From an uncultured Eubacterium sp. (lineage in GTDB: Bacteria > Bacillota > Clostridia > Lachnospirales > Lachnospiraceae), in assembly GCA_910583555.1 (NCBI GenBank), contig CAJTXO010000039.1, positions 1 to 11,082 on the forward strand: a stretch of DNA of 11,082 bases. Reading direction: 5' to 3'. Of the stretch, positions 6,332 through 11,082 are shown in pieces. Numbering within the stretch: position 1 is the stretch's first letter; each line of letters opens with the position of its first letter. The notes beneath the pieces were generated by a model. It was not told where the DNA came from. It saw only the letters and a list, made by a program, of their open reading frames with translations, and made no database searches. The position numbers were made by a program, and so were the translations under genes.

Positions 6332-8247
6332 ACCGATTCAGGTGGAGAAAAACGATAGCGGCTGTGTGCCTGATCTGCTGTTTTGTCATCGGCGCGGGCG
6401 CGGGGGCGCAGCAGGATAAGGCAGATCAGACAGTACAGGATGATGCGGACAGTGCCGGGACAATGCTTACCGCGCGGGGAAGTTCCGATGCGGGAGCGGG
6501 GGTACTTACAATAGATAACCAGCATGTATATGAAGGAATGGACGCTTCGTATGACGGAGGATATGTGCCGAAAATAGAAAAAGATAAGGCGGTGCTCGTC
6601 CTTCCCTTAATGTCGAAACAAAAACTGGCCCATGAGCAGATAACCGTTTCTGTTACGTTTGGCGGCGCGGAGAGTGAGCCGTTTGTCTATAAAAATTATG
6701 AGAAGGCAGTTCCATTCGGCTATCACAAGACGGCGGGAAGATCTGAAAAAACAGGCTGTTATCTCGTTTCTTTTGCGCTCCAGTTAAAAAATGAACGCGT
6801 CAATGGCAGCTATCCCGTGACGTTGTCCATCCGCGCGGAAGGTGAGACGGGAGATGAGATCCGTCAGGATTTTACGGTGTATGTGACAGTTACGGATGGA
6901 ATGGCAGCAGATCGCGGCGGAATGCAGGGATCGTCGGAGGGAGGAAGTGAAACTGGATTTGCCATTGACAGCAAAAACGTGTATCCTGGCATGGGTAAAT
7001 CCTATGCCAAAGGTTATGTTCCGAAAGTAGAGCGAGATGAGGCGGTACTGGTGCTGCCGTTACTGCCGAAGCGGAAACTGTCCCAGAACCGCTTGACGGT
7101 GGCACTTACGTTTGGCGAAGCGGAAAACCTACCACTTGTGCGGAAGAACTATGAAAAAGAGATACAAAGCAATCAACACAAAGTAAATGGAACAAAGAGA
7201 AAAAAGAGCTGCTATCTTGCGGTATTTCACTTGAAGTTAAAGAAAAACCGCTTCAATGGAAGTTATCCGGTCACGCTGTCCGTCCGTGCGCAGGATGAGG
7301 CAGGAAACAGCATACAGCAGGATTTTACCGTGTATGTGACGATTACCGATGGCAAGGATCCGGCGGCGGAGGGCGCGCAGGGGGACGGTCAGGAGGAAGT
7401 ACCGCAGTTTGCGCCTAAAGTCATGATTGACTCTTACCGGTTTTCAAAAAAGACGATTCTGTGCGGGGAAAAAGTGACGGCGAAAATGACGCTGCACAAT
7501 ACGAGCAGTTCCGAGACTATAAAAAACATGCTCGTATCAGTCGCTCCGGGTGAGAATGTGGAACTGCTCGGCAAAACAGCCAGCCGCTACGTGGAGCAGC
7601 TGGGTGCCGGTGAAACCGTTACGCTGTCATTTGATTTCCGGGTCAGCGCGGCGGCTCCCCGCGGTCAGTATAACATCGATGTCACAATGGATTATGCGGA
7701 TAAAAAGGCAAATCCGTATACGGTGCAGGGAGTAATGAAAGTTTCGGCAGAGCAGCCGGTGCAGATCGAGATCGCGCCCGTTTCCGTACCGGACAAAATA
7801 CAGGTGGGGGAAACCGTAGAACTGCAGGCACAGGCGATGAATTTGGGGAAAGGAAAGATTTATAATGTGCGGGCGGTGCTGGAAGCGGATGGATTGACGC
7901 CCTCCGGCACGGCGTTCATCGGGGATATGGAACCGGGAACCTCGATGACGGGCAGCATGGAACTGACGGCGGACGGCCTTTCCGGCGATTCCCTGTATGG
8001 CACGACACAGGGGAAGATCACGTTTCTGTATGAAGATGAGGCGGGAAATGAGATGACGCAGGAGCAGCCGTTTGAGACATCGATCTTATCGCCGTTGAGT
8101 GAAGAGAACAGCGGGGGGAGCGCGGACGATACGAAACATTGGTGGGTGATCATGGCGGTCATCGCTGTATTGCTCGTTCAAGCGGCCGTTATCTTTATTA
8201 TGAGAAGGGCTAAGAATGCGCCGGCGAAAGAGGGAGAGGGTGCGTGA
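6328..8247 (+). CDS. Secreted membrane-anchored protein with duplicated domain and CARDB/S-layer-like region
   Basis: This 639-residue protein has an N-terminal signal peptide (positive MNRFRWRKT, hydrophobic to about residue 26). Two copies of a domain follow (about 59-191 and 210-342), then a beta-rich region (about 363-590) and one C-terminal membrane helix (WWVIMAVIAVLLVQAAVIF, about 605-624) with a short basic cytoplasmic tail. The beta-rich region has statements such as VAPGENVELLG, LGAGETVTLSF and LGKGKIYNVRA, typical of CARDB/NEW3 Ig-like domains in COG1361 S-layer-like proteins. Most of the chain should lie outside the cell. Cys144 and Cys295 are equivalent in the two repeats. The gene overlaps the ATPase gene by ATGA, so it is translationally coupled. 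A role as an extracellular binding or scaffold component of the transporter is plausible but unproven. Confidence 0.88.
   Translation: MNRFRWRKTIAAVCLICCFVIGAGAGAQQDKADQTVQDDADSAGTMLTARGSSDAGAGVLTIDNQHVYEGMDASYDGGYVPKIEKDKAVLVLPLMSKQKLAHEQITVSVTFGGAESEPFVYKNYEKAVPFGYHKTAGRSEKTGCYLVSFALQLKNERVNGSYPVTLSIRAEGETGDEIRQDFTVYVTVTDGMAADRGGMQGSSEGGSETGFAIDSKNVYPGMGKSYAKGYVPKVERDEAVLVLPLLPKRKLSQNRLTVALTFGEAENLPLVRKNYEKEIQSNQHKVNGTKRKKSCYLAVFHLKLKKNRFNGSYPVTLSVRAQDEAGNSIQQDFTVYVTITDGKDPAAEGAQGDGQEEVPQFAPKVMIDSYRFSKKTILCGEKVTAKMTLHNTSSSETIKNMLVSVAPGENVELLGKTASRYVEQLGAGETVTLSFDFRVSAAAPRGQYNIDVTMDYADKKANPYTVQGVMKVSAEQPVQIEIAPVSVPDKIQVGETVELQAQAMNLGKGKIYNVRAVLEADGLTPSGTAFIGDMEPGTSMTGSMELTADGLSGDSLYGTTQGKITFLYEDEAGNEMTQEQPFETSILSPLSEENSGGSADDTKHWWVIMAVIAVLLVQAAVIFIMRRAKNAPAKEGEGA
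6502..7353 (+). repeat. Intragenic domain duplication, 453-bp offset
   Basis: Residues 59-191 (6502-6900) and 210-342 (6955-7353) of the surface protein align at a constant offset of 151 residues, with no large gaps. Shared landmarks are NxxVYxGM, GYVPK, AVLVLPL, KNYEK, NGSYPVTLS and QDFTVYVT-TDG. The copies have diverged in their middle (FGYHKTAGRSEK against SNQHKVNGTKRK), so the duplication is old or under different selection in each copy. Confidence 0.9.
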
Positions 8248-9260
8248 TGAGGGAAAAGATCCGGAATTTTTTGCGATTGAGGAAACAGAATGATATGGTA
8301 AAGGTGAGCTGCCTGTTTGCATTGGCGGGTATCGCCGCCTTTGCCAGTGTATGTTTCCATGTTTGGGGCATTTATGCTTATGCGGATACGCCGGCGGAAT
8401 ATGTGCTGATGGGAGAAGGTTTTATTTCTAAAAAATGTGTGGATGAACTGCGGCAGATGGAGGGAGTGGAACGGGTCAGCCGCCAGATGGATGAAACGGT
8501 ACAGGTGATGTACAGGGGTGTGTCAGCGGAGGTTGCCTGTACGGGGCTGGCGCGGCAATATGTCGAGGGCATGTCTGGCGTGGGAGCGTCGGAGGGGGAA
8601 GCGGGATTCGATGGTACAAAGAAGATTTATATGAACAAGGCGGCTTTTTCTGCATGGAAGCAGGCGGTGTCAGAAAAAGGCGGGGATATTTCCGAACTGG
8701 AGGAAGGCGGGCCGGAGTTTGAGGTTCGTTATTCGGGTGCAGGGGGTGCCGGAAGTTCAGGTTCGGGGGATACTGTGGGAGCGGGAAGTACCGGGAGGCC
8801 GGGTTCAGGAGATCTAGTGGAAGCAGGAGACGCCGATGGTTCGAGTTCAGGAGAAACAGCGGGAGAGGGGGATAGCATGAAGGCTGGGGATAGTTCTGGT
8901 TCTTCCGGTATCCGTCAGTGGAAAACTGCGAAATTAGTTGTGATCGAGGGAGGAGTGATGGATGAAGAAGAGGGGGAACCCGGTTTTGCGTGCATGGTGG
9001 AAACAGACAGCCGGTTGCTGAAAGAGGCGTACCAGCTCCGGATCAGGTTTCGGAATCATGACCTGGATGGACTTCAGGTGAAGGCGTTACGGGATTTGGG
9101 GTATGAGATTCAGAACGAGGGAGTACTGATCGAAGAGGAATATGAGATTAAGGGAAAACTCCTTCATATCCAGTATGGATTGATGTTGTGTGCGGCTTGT
9201 GTCGTAGCTGCGTGGGTAATCGGGAGGGGGTGCCCCATGCCCCAAAGATATAGTAATTAG
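8247..9260 (+). CDS. Two-pass membrane protein with extracellular domain, possibly truncated FtsX/MacB-like permease
   Basis: This 337-residue protein has a membrane helix at about 22-44, a large extracellular region, and a second helix at about 309-326. The extracellular part includes MEGVERVSRQMDETVQVMYR (71-90), reminiscent of the periplasmic core domain of MacB/FtsX proteins. A Gly/Ser/Asp-rich linker at 164-221 interrupts the domain. After the second helix the protein stops within a few residues (RGCPMPQRYSN), whereas FtsX-type permeases continue to further helices. The G/C-rich sequence gives way to A/T-rich mobile-element DNA just here, so truncation is plausible. ATG 8247 overlaps the previous stop as TGATG, behind AGGGAGAGGG (8231-8240); GTG 8244 is less likely. 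If truncated, it may be non-functional; if intact, it is a two-pass accessory protein. Confidence 0.75.
   Translation: MREKIRNFLRLRKQNDMVKVSCLFALAGIAAFASVCFHVWGIYAYADTPAEYVLMGEGFISKKCVDELRQMEGVERVSRQMDETVQVMYRGVSAEVACTGLARQYVEGMSGVGASEGEAGFDGTKKIYMNKAAFSAWKQAVSEKGGDISELEEGGPEFEVRYSGAGGAGSSGSGDTVGAGSTGRPGSGDLVEAGDADGSSSGETAGEGDSMKAGDSSGSSGIRQWKTAKLVVIEGGVMDEEEGEPGFACMVETDSRLLKEAYQLRIRFRNHDLDGLQVKALRDLGYEIQNEGVLIEEEYEIKGKLLHIQYGLMLCAACVVAAWVIGRGCPMPQRYSN
8736..8909 (+). repeat. Low-complexity Gly/Ser/Asp linker with degenerate repeats
   Basis: This stretch encodes residues 164-221 of the two-pass protein and consists almost wholly of Gly, Ser, Ala, Asp, Glu and Thr. Units such as GSGDTVGAG, GSGDLVEAG, SSGETAGEG and GDSSGSSG recur. 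The DNA reuses words such as GGTTC(A/G)GG and TTCAGGAGA. It probably arose by slippage and works as a flexible spacer inside the extracellular domain. Confidence 0.8.
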
Positions 9261-9361
9261 AAACTCATAATGTAACTGGCAAACGGAACACTTACCTTGC
9301 TGACAATGAGACACGAGCGCAAGAGCGTATGAAAGGGTTAACAGAACAAATGAAGCAATAA
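9257..9361 (+). pseudogene. Remnant of a TnpV-like mobile-element protein
   Basis: An open frame following the TAA at 9254 reads 34 residues to a double stop TAA TAA (9359-9364), with no usable start. Its core, GKRNTYLADNETRAQERMKG followed by LTEQMKQ, resembles from memory the middle of TnpV proteins of Tn4451-type and other clostridial elements: a G-K-L-N-x-Y-L-A-D block, a Q-A-x-x block and an L-x-x-Q-M block. Both ends of such a protein are missing here, so it is a decayed fragment. It overlaps the last codons of the preceding gene. The match cannot be verified without a search. Confidence 0.45.
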
Positions 9362-9365
9362 TAAG

Positions 9366-9405
9366 TAAAAAGGCGGCAGGGAGAAACTTCTGCCGCAAAT
9401 TTTTT
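9366..9405 (+). terminator. Strong intrinsic terminator, probably bidirectional
   Basis: GCGGCAG (9373-9379) and CTGCCGC (9390-9396) form a perfect G/C-rich 7-bp stem with a ten-base loop. AAA and six T residues follow (9400-9405). An A-run at 9367-9371 precedes the stem, so it could also work on the minus strand. It sits directly after the TnpV-like remnant and isolates the MerR module from upstream transcription. Confidence 0.88.
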
Positions 9406-9415
9406 GAAATAGGTC

Positions 9416-9446
9416 TTGCTTGTGACGTAACGTAATGATGTATAAT
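9416..9446 (+). promoter_or_regulatory. MerR-type promoter with 19-bp spacer and central dyad
   Basis: TTGCTT (9416-9421) and a perfect TATAAT (9441-9446) are separated by 19 bases, the overlong spacer typical of MerR-controlled promoters. Such promoters need the regulator to twist the DNA for activation. The pseudo-palindrome ACGTaACGT (9425-9433) lies within the spacer, two bases from its centre, and is a good candidate operator. The promoter precedes the MerR gene itself, which predicts autoregulation of regulator and transporter together. Confidence 0.8.
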
Positions 9447-9468
9447 ATATCATAGGAGGTAGGAGATT

Positions 9469-10266
9469 ATGGCAAAACACAGAGCAATACCGCCTGGGTA
9501 TATGACGGTTGGAGAGGTTGCAAAGAAAATAGGAGTTACTGTCCGTACATTGCAATACTATGACAAGGAAGGTTTGTTATCCCCTTCGGCAGAAAGTGAA
9601 GGTGGGCGAAGACTTTATACAGATAAAGATTTAGTTATACTTCATCAAATTATATCTTTGAAATCATTGGGTTTTTCTTTGAATGATATAAAGCATCACT
9701 TAATTTCTTTAGAAACACCGGCTGATGTGGCAACCGCCCTTACCGAACAGGCAGAAAGCATACGAGAGAAAATAGAACAGCTAACCGCTTCTTTGACAGC
9801 AATCGAACAGTTAAAGGAAGAAGTGTTACAAATGCAGACAGTCAATTTTAAGAAGTATGCAGATATTATTGTCAATCTGCAAATGAAAAACGACTCTTAC
9901 TATCTCATTAAGCGTTTTGATGATGATACGCTTGACCATATCCGTAATCGGTTTGATAAGGAAAGCGGTTTGAACTTTATGGATAGATTCAATCGTTTGA
10001 GTGATGAAATTATAGAACTTCATAAGGCAAGTGTGTCCCCTGAAAGTGAGAAATGCCAACGAATTGTAAAAGAGTATTGGGGATTGATTATAGAATTTAC
10101 CAACGGTGATATGAGTATGCTTTCAAAATTGATGAAGGTCGGCAATATTGATACCGCTACAAATGCTTGGGAAGAAAGGCAAAAGATTGTAAACGACTAT
10201 TTAGAGCCGGCCTTGCAAGTCTACTTTTCAAAACTTGGAGAAAATCCGTTTGAGGGGGTGGAATGA
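9469..10266 (+). CDS. MerR-family regulator with TipAS-like C-terminal domain
   Basis: This 265-residue cytoplasmic regulator probably controls the ABC genes that follow. The N-terminal MerR helix-turn-helix and wing cover about 12-82 (YMTVGEVAKKIGVTVRTLQY, YYDKEGLL, GGRRLYTDKDL). A coiled-coil dimerisation helix spans about 85-125. The C-terminal helical part (about 150-258) contains KEYWGLIIEFTNGD, which resembles the drug-binding TipAS domain of TipA-like regulators; the ligand is unknown. AGGAGG at 9454-9459 precedes the start by nine bases. It overlaps the ATPase gene by one base (or four, if that gene starts at 10263). Its A/T-rich codons (9661-9720 is 17/60 G+C) contrast with the block to its left, suggesting a different origin. 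MerR-ABC cassettes of this kind are common in Firmicutes and on their mobile elements. Confidence 0.93.
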   Translation: MAKHRAIPPGYMTVGEVAKKIGVTVRTLQYYDKEGLLSPSAESEGGRRLYTDKDLVILHQIISLKSLGFSLNDIKHHLISLETPADVATALTEQAESIREKIEQLTASLTAIEQLKEEVLQMQTVNFKKYADIIVNLQMKNDSYYLIKRFDDDTLDHIRNRFDKESGLNFMDRFNRLSDEIIELHKASVSPESEKCQRIVKEYWGLIIEFTNGDMSMLSKLMKVGNIDTATNAWEERQKIVNDYLEPALQVYFSKLGENPFEGVE

Positions 10267-11081
10267 TGAATAGTGCAATACAAGTTCGTGGATTAAAGAA
10301 AAAATATGGCAGCAACATTGTTCTCAATGGACTTGATTTTGAAATTGAAAAAGGAGAAACTTTCGCTCTGCTCGGTGTAAATGGTGCAGGAAAAACCACA
10401 GCCCTTGAATGTATTGAGGGTTTGAGAAAATATGATAGCGGTACAATTATGGTAAACGGGGAAATGGGTATTCAGTTGCAATCATCATCTTTACCTGCCC
10501 ATATCAAACCGATGGAGGCTGTAAGATTATTTTCAAAATGGAACAAGGCAAAGATTGATTTCACTATGCTTAACGCCCTTGGAATCAAAGACACCACGAA
10601 GAAACAGTACATCCAACTATCCACAGGACAAAAAAGGCGATTACATCTTGCCCTTGCACTTATTGGTGATCCAGATATAATTTTTCTCGATGAGCCGACT
10701 GCGGGACTTGATACCCTGGGCAGGGTTTCACTTCACGAGCAAATTCGCAAACTCAAGTCACAAGGGAAAACAATCGTTTTGGCAAGTCATGACATGGCAG
10801 AAGTGGAAGACTTATGTGACCGCCTTGTAATTTTGAATAATGGGAATATTGCCTTTTGTGGCACAGCGGCGGAACTGACAGATAAGATTGGGGAAAAGTA
10901 TTTTATCCATATCAAAACGAGGCAGGGGAACAGCACTTTTGAAACAGATAATATTGAAGATACTTTGATTCCCCTGCTTAATGATCTGAAGCAAAAAGAA
11001 ATTCATATATTGAATATTAAAGTTGACCGTGGTACACTTGAAAAACATTTTATCGAAATGACGAGGAGGGAAACAGAATGA
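10266..11081 (+). CDS. ABC transporter ATPase of the MerR-linked module
   Basis: This 271-residue ATPase is predicted to power an export or resistance transporter. Its motifs are Walker A GVNGAGKT (37-44), Q-loop IQLQ near Q70-Q72, signature LSTGQKRRL (118-126), Walker B IIFLDEP with D142 and E143, D-loop GLD, and switch His H175 in ASHD. The region after about residue 200 is the extra C-terminal domain usual in ABC-2-type ATPases (CcmA class). Two starts are possible, 10263 and 10266. I prefer 10266 because AGGGGG (10253-10258) is then seven bases away, with a TGATG overlap with the MerR stop. It is unrelated at close range to the ATPase at 5678. The stop codon TGA overlaps a new ATG. Confidence 0.93.
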   Translation: MNSAIQVRGLKKKYGSNIVLNGLDFEIEKGETFALLGVNGAGKTTALECIEGLRKYDSGTIMVNGEMGIQLQSSSLPAHIKPMEAVRLFSKWNKAKIDFTMLNALGIKDTTKKQYIQLSTGQKRRLHLALALIGDPDIIFLDEPTAGLDTLGRVSLHEQIRKLKSQGKTIVLASHDMAEVEDLCDRLVILNNGNIAFCGTAAELTDKIGEKYFIHIKTRQGNSTFETDNIEDTLIPLLNDLKQKEIHILNIKVDRGTLEKHFIEMTRRETE

Positions 11082-11082
11082 A
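11078..11082 (+). CDS. First bases of a further gene, probably the permease
   Basis: An ATG at 11078 overlaps the ATPase stop as ATGA, and AGGAGGG at 11063-11069 lies eight bases upstream. This is the standard coupled start in such cassettes, where an ABC-2 permease normally follows. Only five bases are in the window, so the product is inferred from context alone. Confidence 0.55.

Noticed and set aside
5788..6525. Minus-strand ORF of 245 codons
   Set aside because: It lies antisense to the ABC ATPase and surface protein genes, has Ser/Arg/Ile-rich low-information composition and no recognisable domain. It is a shadow of the plus-strand coding pattern.
9087..9398. Minus-strand ORF of 103 codons over the gene 3' end and terminator
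   Set aside because: It reads through the strong terminator hairpin and the antisense of two plus-strand frames, with no family resemblance.

Overview
The window reads like DNA from a gut-type Clostridia, most likely the Lachnospiraceae. This rests on Gram-positive promoters and strong AGGAGG-type ribosome binding sites, a lipobox lipoprotein, an OmpR-type two-component pair, tightly packed all-plus-strand operons, and a fragment resembling TnpV, a protein of clostridial mobile elements. The genus cannot be fixed from the sequence. Every gene I support lies on the plus strand. I see no rRNA, tRNA, CRISPR array or intact transposase.

Layout. (1) Bases 1-286 are an A/T-rich flank holding a near-consensus sigma-A promoter and a 47-residue ORF I do not recognise. 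(2) Bases 302-9260 are a G/C-richer block of eight genes. They encode an OmpR/PhoB response regulator, a membrane sensor histidine kinase, a large predicted lipoprotein, two ABC-2-like membrane proteins overlapping by 8 nt, an ABC ATPase, a membrane-anchored secreted protein with two copies of a ~133-residue domain, and a protein with an extracellular domain between two membrane segments that may be a truncated FtsX/MacB-type permease. (3) Bases 9257-9405 hold a decayed TnpV-like tail and a strong intrinsic terminator. (4) Bases 9416-11082 are an A/T-rich MerR-ABC module: a MerR regulator behind a 19-bp-spacer promoter, an ABC ATPase, and the first five bases of a further gene, probably the permease.

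In the central block the kinase and regulator probably sense an envelope signal and control the genes downstream. The lipoprotein, permease pair, ATPase and surface-exposed proteins probably form one cell-envelope transport or surface-remodelling unit. The substrate is unknown. Two control points stand out. Between the kinase and lipoprotein genes, a terminator-like 15-bp dyad, an extended -10 promoter and an alternative hairpin share the same bases. Between the second permease and ATPase genes, two hairpins occupy the only sizeable gap inside the downstream operon.

The sharp composition change at both ends, with a mobile-element remnant on the right, suggests mosaic DNA: either the eight-gene block is cargo, or foreign segments have landed on each side of it. 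The last gene of the block may have been cut short at the right junction.
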